NCBI GenBank assembly: GCA_018241425.1 | Contig: JAFEDU010000010.1 | Coordinates: 1 to 64,000 of the forward strand | Direction of reading: 5' to 3' | Length of the DNA: 64,000 nt | From: Pseudomonadota bacterium | GTDB taxonomy: Bacteria > Pseudomonadota > Gammaproteobacteria > Steroidobacterales > Steroidobacteraceae | Shown: piece by piece, positions 54,616 to 63,565 of the stretch | Position numbering within the stretch: position 1 is the first letter of the stretch | Layout: each line of letters starts with the position of its first letter | Position numbers and translations under genes: made by a program | Notes under the pieces: generated by a model | The model's input: only the letters and a program-made list of their open reading frames with translations | Told to the model about the DNA's origin: nothing | The model's database searches: none

Positions 54616-54909
54616 TCAGCGGGCCGCGGCCTTCGAGACCACGGCGAGCAGCTTCCAGGACTTGCGCCGCGACAGCGGCCGGCACGGCGCGATCGTCACG
54701 AGGTCGCCGTCCTTGGCCGCCCCCGCATCGTCGTGCGCAAGCAGCTTGGTGGTACGGCGGATGTACTTGCCGTAGGTCGGGTGCTTGATCAGGCGCTCGA
54801 TCTCCACCGCGATGGTCTTCTGCATCTTGGTGCTGACCACGCGGCCGGTCAGGGTGCGCGCACCCTTCTCTTCGGTCTTCGCATCCGTCTTGGCGGCTTC
54901 TGCGCTCAT
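54616..54909 (-). CDS. rpsQ: 30S ribosomal protein S17
   Basis: 97 residues, with about 15 extra charged residues at the N-terminus (AEAAKTDAKTEEKGAR) before the OB-fold TLTGRVVSTKMQKTIAVEIE and YGKYIRRTTKLLAHDD. Last gene of the S10 operon set, three bases after rpmC. Confidence 0.97.
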   Translation of the reverse strand: MSAEAAKTDAKTEEKGARTLTGRVVSTKMQKTIAVEIERLIKHPTYGKYIRRTTKLLAHDDAGAAKDGDLVTIAPCRPLSRRKSWKLLAVVSKAAAR

Positions 54910-54912
54910 GTC

Positions 54913-55140
54913 TTACTTGCCTCCGGCCGTGGCCGTGCGCTGCTTGCGCAGCAGGGTCTTCACGCGCGCGATGTTGCGGCGCGCGGTGCCGAACTGGTCC
55001 GGCTTGGGGTTCTGCCCCGTGGCCCGCTGCATGCGCAGCGAGAACTGTTCCTTGCGCAGCTTCACCAGCTCGTCGGCCAGTTCGGCCTCGGAGGACTTGG
55101 CGAGCTTCTCGCGGTACTGCTTGAGCTGCCCGATCTTCAT
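54913..55140 (-). CDS. rpmC: 50S ribosomal protein L29
   Basis: 75 residues, two-helix protein near the exit tunnel. AELADELVKLRKEQFSLRMQ and RATGQNPKPDQFGTARRNIA are canonical; the tail RKQRTATAGGK is longer than in E. coli. One-base overlap with rplP. Confidence 0.97.
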   Translation of the reverse strand: MKIGQLKQYREKLAKSSEAELADELVKLRKEQFSLRMQRATGQNPKPDQFGTARRNIARVKTLLRKQRTATAGGK

Positions 55141-55553
55141 CAGCGCACCTGCCGTTTCACGAACGAGGTGGACACCGACAGCTTCGAGCCCGCCAGGCGG
55201 AACGCCTCGCGCGCGGTCGGCTCGTCGACGCCTTCCATCTCGAAGAGCACCTTGCCGGGCTGCACGCGCGCGACGTAGTACTCGACGTTACCCTTGCCCG
55301 AGCCCATACGGACCTCGAGCGGCTTCTTGGAGATCGGGACGTCCGGGAACACCCGGATCCAGATCTGGCCGCCGCGCTTCACGTAGCGCGCCATGGCGCG
55401 GCGCGCGGCCTCGATCTCGCGGGCGGTCATGCGCGCGCGGCTCGTGGCCTTGAGGCCGAACTCGCCGAAGCTCACGTTGCTGCCGCGCTGGGCAAGCCCG
55501 GAGTTGCGGCCCTTGAAGGCCTTCCTGTACTTGGTGCGTTTGGGCTGGAGCAT
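55140..55553 (-). CDS. rplP: 50S ribosomal protein L16
   Basis: 137 residues. MLQPKRTKYRKAFKGRNSGL at the start, GGQIWIRVFPDVPISKKPLE and RMGSGKGNVEYYVARVQPGK in the middle, which include the conserved arginine hydroxylated by RoxA in E. coli. Between rpsC and rpmC. Confidence 0.98.
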   Translation of the reverse strand: MLQPKRTKYRKAFKGRNSGLAQRGSNVSFGEFGLKATSRARMTAREIEAARRAMARYVKRGGQIWIRVFPDVPISKKPLEVRMGSGKGNVEYYVARVQPGKVLFEMEGVDEPTAREAFRLAGSKLSVSTSFVKRQVR

Positions 55554-55565
55554 GATCCTTGACCT

Positions 55566-56315
55566 TTAGGCCTGCGCCGGGGCCGCAGCCTCGGGGGCGG
55601 CCGGCGGCGGCGTCGTGCCGGCGGCGGGCGCGGCAGCGGCAGCGTCCTGCGGGGCGCTCTCGACGGCGACTTCCGGCTTGTCGAACACCTCGCCCTTGAA
55701 GATCCACACCTTGACGCCGATGACGCCGTAGGTGGTGTTGGCCTCGGACAGGCCGTAGTCGATGTCGGCGCGGAAAGTGTGCAGCGGGATGCGGCCCTCG
55801 CGGTACCACTCGGTGCGGGCGATCTCGGAGCCATTCAGGCGACCGGAGACGCGCACCTTCACGCCCAGGGCGCCGGAACGCATGGTGCTCATCACCGCGC
55901 GCTTCATGGCGCGGCGGAACATCACGCGCTTCTCGATCTGCTGCGCGATGGAGTCGGCGACCAGCTTGGCATCGAGCTCGGGCTTCCTGATCTCGGCGAT
56001 GTTCAGGCGCACGTCGATCACGGGCATCGCTAAGAGCGCGGCCGTTTCCTGGCGCAGCTTCTCGATGTCCTCGCCCTTCTTGCCGATGACGATGCCGGGA
56101 CGCGCGGTGTGGATCGTGATGTTGACCTTCTTCGCGGCGCGCTCGATCTGCACGCGGCTGACGGAGGCCTCCTTCAGGCGCTCCTGCAGGAACTCTCGCA
56201 CGCGCACGTCGGTGTGGACGTGCTCGGGGAACTGCTTCTTGCCGGCATACCAGCGGCTGGTCCACTCACGCGTGATCCCCAGCCGTATGCCCAGCGGATT
56301 GACCTTCTGACCCAT
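55566..56315 (-). CDS. rpsC: 30S ribosomal protein S3
   Basis: 249 residues (E. coli 233). MGQKVNPLGIRLGITREWTS at the start; KH-type RPGIVIGKKGEDIEKLRQET near 65-85. The C-terminal 30 residues are an Ala/Pro-rich extension (DAAAAAPAAGTTPPPAAPEA). Between rplV and rplP. Confidence 0.98.
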   Translation of the reverse strand: MGQKVNPLGIRLGITREWTSRWYAGKKQFPEHVHTDVRVREFLQERLKEASVSRVQIERAAKKVNITIHTARPGIVIGKKGEDIEKLRQETAALLAMPVIDVRLNIAEIRKPELDAKLVADSIAQQIEKRVMFRRAMKRAVMSTMRSGALGVKVRVSGRLNGSEIARTEWYREGRIPLHTFRADIDYGLSEANTTYGVIGVKVWIFKGEVFDKPEVAVESAPQDAAAAAPAAGTTPPPAAPEAAAPAQA

Positions 56316-56318
56316 GCG

Positions 56319-56660
56319 TTAGTCCTTCTTGCCGTCGGACACACCGACGGTGATATGGCTGTTGCGCTTGACGATGCGCGCACCGCGGCCCTTGGCGCGC
56401 GCGGCGAAGCGCTTGAGCACCGGGGCGGCGTCCACGTGGATGAGCGATACCTTGAGCTCGTCGATGTCGGCGCCGTGGTTGTGCTCGGCGTTGGCGACCG
56501 CTGACTCGAGCACCTTGCGCACCAGCTCGGCGCCCTTCTTGGGCATGTACTTCAGCGTGGCGATCGCGTTGCCGACCGGCTTGCCGCGCACGACGTCCGC
56601 CACCAGGCGGCACTTCTGCGGGGAGATGCGCGCGTAGCGCAGGGTTGAGGTGATCTGCAT
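56319..56660 (-). CDS. rplV: 50S ribosomal protein L22
   Basis: 113 residues. YARISPQKCRLVADVVRGKP, AVANAEHNHGADIDELKVSL and the C-terminal hairpin ARIVKRNSHITVGVSD, which lines the exit tunnel and carries macrolide contacts. Between rpsS and rpsC. Confidence 0.98.
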   Translation of the reverse strand: MQITSTLRYARISPQKCRLVADVVRGKPVGNAIATLKYMPKKGAELVRKVLESAVANAEHNHGADIDELKVSLIHVDAAPVLKRFAARAKGRGARIVKRNSHITVGVSDGKKD

Positions 56661-56672
56661 CGCTTGCCGGCC

Positions 56673-56954
56673 TTAGGAGGCCGCCTCCACCTTGCGGTCG
56701 CCGGAGTGCGTCTTGAAGGTACGCGTCGGGGCGAACTCGCCGAGCTTGTGACCGACCATGTTCTCGGTGACGAGCACCGGGATGTGCTGCTTGCCGTTAT
56801 GCACGGCGATCGTGAGCCCGACCATCTCCGGCACGACCATCGAGCGGCGCGACCAGGTCTTGATGGGCTTGCGGTCGTTCTTGGCGGAAGCCACCTGCAC
56901 CTTCTTGGCGAGGTGCAGGTCGACGAACGGGCCCTTTTTCAGTGAACGTGGCAT
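56673..56954 (-). CDS. rpsS: 30S ribosomal protein S19
   Basis: 93 residues. MPRSLKKGPFVDLHLAKKVQ at the start and GHKLGEFAPTRTFKTHSGDR near the end are canonical. Between rplB and rplV. Confidence 0.98.
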   Translation of the reverse strand: MPRSLKKGPFVDLHLAKKVQVASAKNDRKPIKTWSRRSMVVPEMVGLTIAVHNGKQHIPVLVTENMVGHKLGEFAPTRTFKTHSGDRKVEAAS

Positions 56955-56969
56955 GTTGCTTTGCGCCCC

Positions 56970-57806
56970 TTAGCGGATGCGGTTCTTGCGGCGCTGGACG
57001 ATCATGTTGTCCGTGCGCTTGTTGTGACGCGTCTTCAGGCCCTTGGCGTTCTGGCCCCACGGGCTCACCGGGTGCGGGTTGCCCTGGCCCGACTTGCCCT
57101 CGCCGCCACCGTGCGGGTGGTCGACCGGGTTCATGGCCAGTCCGCGCACCGTCGGGCGGATGCCCCTCCAGCGCTTGGCACCGGCCTTGCCGTAGCTGCG
57201 CAGGTTGTGCTCATCGTTCCCCACCTCGCCGATCGTGGCGCGGCAGTCGACGTGCACCTTGCGCGTCTCTCCGGACTTCAGCCGCAGGTACGCGTAGATG
57301 CCTTCGCGCGCGGTGAAGCTCACCGAGGAGCCGGCGGAGCGGGCCAGCTGGCCGCCGCGGCCGGGCTTCATCTCCACGTTGTGGATGATGGAACCGACCG
57401 GGACGTGGCGCAGCGACATCGCGTTGCCGGACTTGATCGGAGCATCGGGACCGGAGCGCACCTCGTCACCGGCCTTCATGCCCTTGGTGGCGAGGATGTA
57501 GCGCCAGTCGCCGTCCGGATACTTCACCAGGGCGATGTGGCTCGTGCGGTTCGGGTCGTACTCCAGGCGCTCCACGGTACCGGCGATGCCGTCCTTGTCG
57601 CGCTTGAAGTCGATGATGCGGTACTTCTGGCGCGAGCCACCGCCGCGATGACGCGTGGTGATGCGGCCGAAGTGGTTGCGCGCACCGGTCTTGTTTTGGT
57701 GCGAGGTGAGCGCCTCGAGCGGGCCGCCCTTGTGCAGGTGCGAGCGGTCGACCTTGATGACCGTGCGGGTGCCGGGGGTTCGCGGCTTGTACTTGATGAG
57801 AGCCAT
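56970..57806 (-). CDS. rplB: 50S ribosomal protein L2
   Basis: 278 residues (E. coli 273). GRITTRHRGGGSRQKYRIID near the start and the signature GLAMNPVDHPHGGGEGKSGQ with the peptidyl-transferase-proximal histidine. Between rplW and rpsS. Confidence 0.99.
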   Translation of the reverse strand: MALIKYKPRTPGTRTVIKVDRSHLHKGGPLEALTSHQNKTGARNHFGRITTRHRGGGSRQKYRIIDFKRDKDGIAGTVERLEYDPNRTSHIALVKYPDGDWRYILATKGMKAGDEVRSGPDAPIKSGNAMSLRHVPVGSIIHNVEMKPGRGGQLARSAGSSVSFTAREGIYAYLRLKSGETRKVHVDCRATIGEVGNDEHNLRSYGKAGAKRWRGIRPTVRGLAMNPVDHPHGGGEGKSGQGNPHPVSPWGQNAKGLKTRHNKRTDNMIVQRRKNRIR

Positions 57807-57819
57807 CTGCTTATGTCCT

Positions 57820-58122
57820 TCAGGCCTTCGCGCGCGCTTCGTAGTCGATGGTCTGGCCCGGGAGCAGGCTCACGTAGGCCTTCTTCCAGTCCTGAGTGCG
57901 GCCGATCGTCTTGCCGAACCGGCGGGTCTTGCCCGGCTCGTTCGCCACTTGCACGCCCTTGACCTTGACGTCGAACATCAGCTCGACCGCCTTCTTGACG
58001 TCGGTCTTGGTCGCATCGCGGCGGACGCGGAAGGTGTACTGGTTGTGGTTCTGCATCGCGAGCGAGGTCTTCTCGGTCACGTGCGGAGCGATCAGCACGC
58101 TCATCAGCTGCTCGCGGTTCAT
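57820..58122 (-). CDS. rplW: 50S ribosomal protein L23
   Basis: 100 residues. MNREQLMSVLIAPHVTEKTS at the start and VQVANEPGKTRRFGKTIGRT in the middle. L23 sits at the tunnel exit and docks trigger factor and SRP. ATG at 58122 overlaps the rplD stop by four bases; the open frame upstream is rplD in another frame. Confidence 0.97.
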   Translation of the reverse strand: MNREQLMSVLIAPHVTEKTSLAMQNHNQYTFRVRRDATKTDVKKAVELMFDVKVKGVQVANEPGKTRRFGKTIGRTQDWKKAYVSLLPGQTIDYEARAKA

Positions 58123-58724
58123 TGCAAGCGCTCCTCGATCAGTTTCACCGCGCCGACGGTCATGAGGACCTTGTCGTAAGCGGCCAGCGCGAGCGGGTTC
58201 AGGGCCGTCACCTCGAGGACCTCGACGTGCGGCAGGTTGCGTGCGGCCAGGTAGAGCTTCTCGTCGGTCGCCTCGACCACGATCAGCACCGAGGCGAGCT
58301 GCCATTCCTTCAGCTGGTTGGCGAGCAGGCGGGTCTTGGGGGCCTCGAGGCTGATGGCATCGGTGACCAGCAGGCGCTCGGTGCGGGCGAGCTCGGAAAG
58401 CATCGCGCGAATGGCGCCGCGGTACATCTTGCGGTTCACCTTCTGCGCGAAGTCACGCGGCTTGGCGGCGAAGGTCTTGCCACCGCCGACCCAGATGGGG
58501 GAGCGGTTCGAGCCTGCGCGCGCCTGGCCGGTGCCCTTCTGCGAGTGGGGCTTGCGGCCGCCGCCACGCACCTCGGCGCGCGACTTCTGCGCCTTCGTGC
58601 CCGAGCGGCCGGCGTTGCGGTAGGCGGTCAGCACCTGGTGCACCAGGGCCTCGTTGAACTTGTGGCCGAAGGCTGCATCGTTGACCTGCAGCTCGCCCGA
58701 GCCATTCACCAGCTTCAGTTTCAT
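58119..58724 (-). CDS. rplD: 50S ribosomal protein L4
   Basis: 201 residues, as in E. coli. KAQKSRAEVRGGGRKPHSQK and GTGQARAGSNRSPIWVGGGK form the extended loop into the tunnel. In E. coli L4 represses the S10 operon by binding the leader and RNA polymerase; a structured leader is also present here, before rplC. Between rplC and rplW. Confidence 0.98.
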   Translation of the reverse strand: MKLKLVNGSGELQVNDAAFGHKFNEALVHQVLTAYRNAGRSGTKAQKSRAEVRGGGRKPHSQKGTGQARAGSNRSPIWVGGGKTFAAKPRDFAQKVNRKMYRGAIRAMLSELARTERLLVTDAISLEAPKTRLLANQLKEWQLASVLIVVEATDEKLYLAARNLPHVEVLEVTALNPLALAAYDKVLMTVGAVKLIEERLQ

Positions 58725-58727
58725 GGC

Positions 58728-59450
58728 TTACTTCTTTCCCGCCTTGGCCGGGTCCTTGGACGGGGCGTTGCCGATCTTGGTCGGGGCCACGGTCTTGCGC
58801 CTGGCCAGCCGCGCCGCCTTCAGCGAGGCGCGCACGATGACCTGGCCGCCCTCGGAGCCGGCGACGGCGCCGCGCACCAGGAGCAGGTTGCGGGCGGTAT
58901 CGACCACCACGACCTTCAGGTTCTCGGTCGTGCGGCGCACGACACCCATGTGGCCGGACATGCGGCGGCCCTTGAAGACGCGGCCCGGGGTCTGGCGCTG
59001 GCCGATGGATCCCGGGGAGCGGTGCGACACCGACACGCCGTGCGTGGCCGGCAGACCGCCGAAGTTGTGACGCTTCATCGTGCCGGCGAAGCCCTTGCCG
59101 ATGGTGATGCCGGTGACATCGACCTTCTGGCCTTCCTTGAACAGGTCGGCCTTGAACTCGGTGCCGGCGGCGACCTCCGTCTTGTCCGCGTCATCGAGCC
59201 GGAACTCGACCAGGCCCTTGCCGGGGGCGGAGTTCGCCTTGGCGTAGTGCCCAGAGACAGCCTTGGAATAGAGCGAGGGGCGGCGCGTCCCGTAGGTGAC
59301 CTGCACCGCGCGGTAACCGTCCTTCTCCTTGCCCTTCACCTGGGTGACGCGGTTCGGCAGAACCTCGATCACCGTGACAGGCACCGTTTCACCTGCATCC
59401 GTGAAGACGCGGGTCATGCCGACCTTGCGGCCGACGAGTCCGATTGTCAT
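58728..59450 (-). CDS. rplC: 50S ribosomal protein L3
   Basis: 240 residues, about 30 longer than E. coli L3 because of a basic C-terminal tail (KAARLARRKTVAPTKIGNAP). GLVGRKVGMTRVFTDAGETV at the start and SHRSPGSIGQRQTPGRVFKG in the middle; the glutamine in GQRQ is methylated by PrmB in E. coli. It is the first ribosomal gene after the promoter at 59658-59686. rpsJ, which normally precedes it, is 4.2 kb upstream. Confidence 0.98.
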   Translation of the reverse strand: MTIGLVGRKVGMTRVFTDAGETVPVTVIEVLPNRVTQVKGKEKDGYRAVQVTYGTRRPSLYSKAVSGHYAKANSAPGKGLVEFRLDDADKTEVAAGTEFKADLFKEGQKVDVTGITIGKGFAGTMKRHNFGGLPATHGVSVSHRSPGSIGQRQTPGRVFKGRRMSGHMGVVRRTTENLKVVVVDTARNLLLVRGAVAGSEGGQVIVRASLKAARLARRKTVAPTKIGNAPSKDPAKAGKK

Positions 59451-59650
59451 GTCCTTCCTTCCAACCTGGCGAACGCTACGATTGGCATCCGCAGGGCCAC
59501 CGACATCGACCTAAGTTATTGAGACAACAGGAGATTTCCGCAGGACAGGCAAGCCCTGACGGCAGTCTCGAGTGGTCTTGGAGGACGCCCTCCAACCTCG
59601 CCCGATGTCGCTCAAAGCGACGGCTCCCGCCTGGGGCGGGGGCCAAAAAG
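59451..59650 (-). promoter_or_regulatory. Structured leader of the rplC operon
   Basis: About 200 bases between the predicted start of transcription and rplC. Three stems are visible in transcript order: near the 5' end GGCCCCCGCC/GGCGGGAGCC (about 59616-59641), then GTCGCT/AGCGAC (59607-59621), overlapping the foot of the first, and TTGGAGG/CCTCCAA with a four-base loop (59578-59595). The length is like that of the E. coli S10 leader (172 bases) on which L4 acts. L4 control here is inference. Confidence 0.55.
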
Positions 59651-59657
59651 GGCGCGC

Positions 59658-59686
59658 AGTATAGGCGCGCGACCCGCCTGAATCAA
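59658..59686 (-). promoter_or_regulatory. Near-consensus sigma70 promoter of the rplC operon
   Basis: On the minus strand TTGATT (59681-59686) and TATACT (59658-59663) are separated by exactly 17 bases. The -10 differs from consensus at one base and the -35 at two. Transcription should start near 59651 and read rplC and the following ribosomal genes. Confidence 0.85.
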
Positions 59687-59819
59687 CTCCCCGACGGCCT
59701 CTGGGAACCGGCTCGGCAGCCGAGTCCTCTGGGACCCATGAGACCTCGCCCCGGGCTGGCAGGTTCCCGGCCACGACGTCACTATCCGCCCGACCCCAGC
59801 GAGGGCGTACGAGGTCCAG
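59687..59819 (+). other. Spacer between the rplC promoter and the amidohydrolase gene
   Basis: Together with the leader and promoter this makes a 369-base gene-free stretch. For the plus strand I see only weak promoter-like sequence (CACTATCC near 59780) and GAGG just before the ATG at 59820. No binding-site palindrome stands out. Confidence 0.35.
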
Positions 59820-61466
59820 ATGCGGCTTTTTCCACGGTCTTTAGGGCTTCTGGCTGCCCTGCAGCTCCTGCCCGCGGGACCGGTCACCGCGGCCGCCCCG
59901 ACGCCTGAGCTGATCCTGACGCACGGGAGAATCTTCACGGCTGACCCGGCACGGCCGGAGGCCCAGGCGCTGGCCGTGGCTGACGGCCGGGTCCTTGCGA
60001 TCGGGGATGACCAGACCGTGGCGGCCCTGGCCGGGCCTGCGACCCGGAAAATCGACCTCAAGGGCCATCGGGTAATCCCGGGGTTTAATGATGCCCATTA
60101 CCACCTGAGTGTCGAGCCCCGAGGGGCGGTGCAGGTCGATCTGCAGTCGCTCGACCCGGGCTGGCCGGCCCTCAGGGCGGCCCTTCTGCGGGAGATCAAG
60201 CGAACGCCCACGGGCACGCTGATCGAGGCCGATATCGGCGCCACGGTCTTCAACGACCGCAGTGTCGACCGGGATGCTCTGGATGCGCTGAGCACGCGGC
60301 ATCCCCTGATCCTTAGCACCCTGACCGGGCATGCGGAGATCCGCAACACCCCGGCTCTCGCCCTGGCGGGGATCACCGAGCAGATCCGGGACCCGCTGGG
60401 GGGTCGCTACGAGCGCGACGTGCGCGGACGGCTGACCGGGGTGCTGCGCGAATACGCGGTCATCGACGCTGACCGGGCCATGGCCGACGTCACCCCGGAT
60501 GCGGAGGCCTCCCGGCAGCTCGGGCGGCAGTTGAACGAGGCGGCCCGCTACGGGATCACGAGCCTCCAGGACATGTCGAACTACCTCGACCCCGCACGCG
60601 CGTCACGGCTGCTGGCGGGAATCCCGACCCCGATCCGCGTCCGGGTAATCCGCATGCCTGGTACCACGCCGTCGGGCCGGAACATCGCGGAGGGCCGGGG
60701 CGTCGCGCCTCACCCGACCCCGCTCATCATCGTGAATGGCACCAAGTGGTTCGCCGATGGCGTCGCGCTGGAATCGACCATGCTGCCGCGGGGGACTCAC
60801 CCGGACTGGCGCGGCGCGAACTTCGACGAGCTCGTCCGCGAGTTGCCCCCGACGTTCCCGGACAGCGAGCTTGGCGCGATGCTGCGCGAATCGCGCAGCG
60901 ACCATGAACCCCTGATGGTGCACGTCTCGGGATACCCGGCCGCCGCGGCGCTCCTCCGTGCGATGGAGTCCTCCGGGGGCCCGGCGGCGTGGGCGGACAA
61001 GCGGGTGCGGTTCGAGCACGGCGATGGGCTGTTCCCGGACCTCATTCCCCGCACCAAGGCGCTGGGGATCGTGGTGGTGCAGAACCCGCTGCATTTCGCG
61101 GTTCTCGGGGAGGACGTGCTCAAGCTCAGCCAGCCGGTGCGAACACTGCTGGATGCCGGGGTACCGGTGGCCTTCGGGTCCGACGGACCGCCCAACCCTT
61201 ACCTCAACCTGATGCTCGCCATCACGCATCCGCACCAGCACTCGCAGGGGATCACGCGCGAGGAAGCGCTGATCGCCTACACGCGCACGAGCGCCTATGC
61301 CGAGTTTGCGGAAGGGGACAAGGGCACGCTGGCGCCCGGAAAGTACGCCGACCTCGTCGTGCTATCCCAAGACCTCCTCACGGTTCCCCTGGCGCAGCTC
61401 CCGGCGACGAAGTCACTGCTGACGCTGGTGGGCGGGCGGGTCGTCTACGACGCACGGCAGTTGTAA
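59820..61466 (+). CDS. Exported amidohydrolase (YtcJ-like, amidohydrolase 3)
   Basis: 548 residues with a signal peptide (LLAALQLLPAGPVTAAAP, cleavage near 24). The metal-dependent hydrolase fold shows IPGFNDAHYHL near 90 (HxH metal site), IVNGTKWFADGVALESTML near 310, MVHVSGYPAAAALLRAMESS near 370 and the late Asp in VPVAFGSDGPPNPYLNLM near 460. C-terminal YTRTSAYAEFAEGDKGTLAP and ADLVVLSQDLL are typical of YtcJ-like members that split N-acyl or imide bonds; substrate unknown. It is divergent from rplC, convergent with the S9 peptidase, and lies inside what is normally the rpsJ-rplC junction. Confidence 0.88.
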   Translation: MRLFPRSLGLLAALQLLPAGPVTAAAPTPELILTHGRIFTADPARPEAQALAVADGRVLAIGDDQTVAALAGPATRKIDLKGHRVIPGFNDAHYHLSVEPRGAVQVDLQSLDPGWPALRAALLREIKRTPTGTLIEADIGATVFNDRSVDRDALDALSTRHPLILSTLTGHAEIRNTPALALAGITEQIRDPLGGRYERDVRGRLTGVLREYAVIDADRAMADVTPDAEASRQLGRQLNEAARYGITSLQDMSNYLDPARASRLLAGIPTPIRVRVIRMPGTTPSGRNIAEGRGVAPHPTPLIIVNGTKWFADGVALESTMLPRGTHPDWRGANFDELVRELPPTFPDSELGAMLRESRSDHEPLMVHVSGYPAAAALLRAMESSGGPAAWADKRVRFEHGDGLFPDLIPRTKALGIVVVQNPLHFAVLGEDVLKLSQPVRTLLDAGVPVAFGSDGPPNPYLNLMLAITHPHQHSQGITREEALIAYTRTSAYAEFAEGDKGTLAPGKYADLVVLSQDLLTVPLAQLPATKSLLTLVGGRVVYDARQL

Positions 61467-61488
61467 CGACCGCCGCAACCGCGAACAC

Positions 61489-63462
61489 TCACATCCCGAA
61501 GGCCGCCCGCAGGAAGGCGTCGCTCCTGGAAAGCATCTCCGTGCGCGCCGCTGAATCCTCGAGGTAATGGTCGAGCGTGCCCCAAGTCACTAAGGTGACC
61601 TTGCCTCCTGCTGCCTTGAGCGCAGATTCCATGCGCTGCGACTGCTCAATATTCACGTTGTGATCGAATCCTCCGTGGAACAGCAACACTGGAGCTTTGA
61701 TTCGATCTGCATGCGTTGCCGGAGAGCCCTCACCCACGTGCGCCCCCTCTCCGATAAATGCACTTGCCAGCTCGAAGTTGCCGAAATGGCGATACTGCTC
61801 TTTGTACAGCGCCAGATCGGTGACGGGCGCAACAGCAACTACCGCCTTGAACAGGCCTGGTTCGACCGCCGCCGACTGCAGCGCCGCGTATCCGCCGTAT
61901 GACCAGCCCACGATCCCCAGCCGGTTGGGATCTGCTCCCTGACTCACGAGCCAGCGTCCCGCATCGACGACATCACCAATCGCAACGTCCCATTTCTTGA
62001 ATCCATTGTCGCGAAACCACGCGTCGCCATAGCCGGCGGAGCCCCGAAAGTTCGGTTGGAGGACGACAAATCCGCGGTTGGCAAAGAATTGCGCGAACCA
62101 GTCAAATCCCCATTCGTCTCGAGCGCTGGGACCGCCGTGGGGCATCACAATTGCAGGCAGGCCTTTGATGTTTTGCGCACCGGCTGGCAAGGTCAGGTAG
62201 CCTGGAATCTGCGTGCCGTCCGATGCGGCGTACGTCACGGGGCGCACAGTGGCAAGTTTCACGCCCTCAAGCTGGTTGCGGACGACGAACAGGGTCTGGA
62301 GGTGGCGCGACTTGCGGTCGAAGATGTAGTAGACGCCAGGATCAACGTCGGAGCTGGTTTGCACGAGCATTCGCTGCTGGTCGGTGCTGGCTCCGACGAC
62401 GTTCAGTGCCGATGAGTGCAGTGCGCGCGCCAGGGACTCGATCATCGATTTGATGTCCGGCGCGAAATATTCCGCCCTCCGATAGTCCGTTACATAAGTG
62501 ACGCCGACCACGCGCTGCTGGCGCCCCAGAAATATCAAGCCATCGACATCGACATTCGGATTCGAATAAACCAGCTGCTGATTGCGCCCCGCGTCCAGCG
62601 TCATCGTGTAGATCGCCAGACGGCCGTCCAGCTTCTGGTAGCCATACGCAACATTCTGCTCAGGGTCGACTGCGAGCGGGAGAAACCCGCTGTCATCGGT
62701 CGACTGGTAGGTGCTCAGCGGCTGCCATTGATCTGAGCCCACGGGATGAAATTCGTATTGATACGCGCCGGTGAGACCGCGCCCGGTCTGCTCCCGATTG
62801 CCAACGAGGCGCACATGGCCATGCCCGTCAGTGATGTACTCGGCCGCTTCGCGCCGTGGCGCCTCTACGCGGTGGCTCTGCAGGGTCCGGGTGTCGACCT
62901 GCTCTACGCCGAGCCCGGTTTCCGTCGATGCCACGCGGGTGCCGATATGATCATTGGGCAGGTAGTGGCGAGTCACCAGCACCGAGCCATCGCTGTCGGG
63001 CAGCCAGTCGATCACCTGGCCACCGCCCAGCAGATAGCCATGGGTATATTCAGTCTGCTGGTTGCTGAGTTGCTTGACGTTAGAGCCATCGGAATCGACG
63101 GCAACCAAGCGAGTGTATTGCAGCACGCCGAACTCGGGATCCTTCTGCAGCCAGAATATCGTGCAGACCAGTCGTGAGTTGGACACCCAGTTGCAGGAAC
63201 CCAGTCGCTCCGGATTGCCGCTGGCACCCGCCGCCGCCTTCGGCTTCGCGTCTTTCGCCAGGCTCAGCGTATACAGAACCGATCCCTGACCGGGCGCCGG
63301 TGCAATCCACGCCAGATTCTGTCCGTCGGGGGACAGGCTCAGGTCCTCGGCGCTCGGCCGCGCCCCGAATGCCGCAGCGGCATTGAACGGTGTGCCATCG
63401 GCGGCGGCCAGGCCGGGAATGAGGGCGCACAGCGCCGCCAGAACACGCGTGAGAGATCGCAT
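61489..63462 (-). CDS. Secreted S9 prolyl oligopeptidase-family peptidase
   Basis: 657 residues. A signal peptide (MRSLTRVLAALCALIPGLAA) is followed by a beta-propeller region to about 400 and an alpha/beta-hydrolase domain. Nucleophile Ser is in GIVGWSYGGYAALQS near 510, Asp in LLFHGGFDHNVNIEQSQ and His in WGTLDHYLEDSA. The layout fits the DPP/acylaminoacyl-peptidase S9C type. ATG at 63462 begins the signal; an upstream in-frame start at 63486 is possible. Base composition is visibly poorer in G+C (50-60 percent in sampled stretches) than the ribosomal genes around it, a hint of separate origin. Convergent with the amidohydrolase, 22 bases between stops. Confidence 0.9.
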   Translation of the reverse strand: MRSLTRVLAALCALIPGLAAADGTPFNAAAAFGARPSAEDLSLSPDGQNLAWIAPAPGQGSVLYTLSLAKDAKPKAAAGASGNPERLGSCNWVSNSRLVCTIFWLQKDPEFGVLQYTRLVAVDSDGSNVKQLSNQQTEYTHGYLLGGGQVIDWLPDSDGSVLVTRHYLPNDHIGTRVASTETGLGVEQVDTRTLQSHRVEAPRREAAEYITDGHGHVRLVGNREQTGRGLTGAYQYEFHPVGSDQWQPLSTYQSTDDSGFLPLAVDPEQNVAYGYQKLDGRLAIYTMTLDAGRNQQLVYSNPNVDVDGLIFLGRQQRVVGVTYVTDYRRAEYFAPDIKSMIESLARALHSSALNVVGASTDQQRMLVQTSSDVDPGVYYIFDRKSRHLQTLFVVRNQLEGVKLATVRPVTYAASDGTQIPGYLTLPAGAQNIKGLPAIVMPHGGPSARDEWGFDWFAQFFANRGFVVLQPNFRGSAGYGDAWFRDNGFKKWDVAIGDVVDAGRWLVSQGADPNRLGIVGWSYGGYAALQSAAVEPGLFKAVVAVAPVTDLALYKEQYRHFGNFELASAFIGEGAHVGEGSPATHADRIKAPVLLFHGGFDHNVNIEQSQRMESALKAAGGKVTLVTWGTLDHYLEDSAARTEMLSRSDAFLRAAFGM

Positions 63463-63565
63463 CAGACAGGCCCCCTGGCCGGGCATCGTGCCCGTGCTCT
63501 TTTTTTACTGTCCGCAAGCCGATGATACTCCCACGCTCTGGCTGCCGTTTCGGCCCCCAAAGCGA

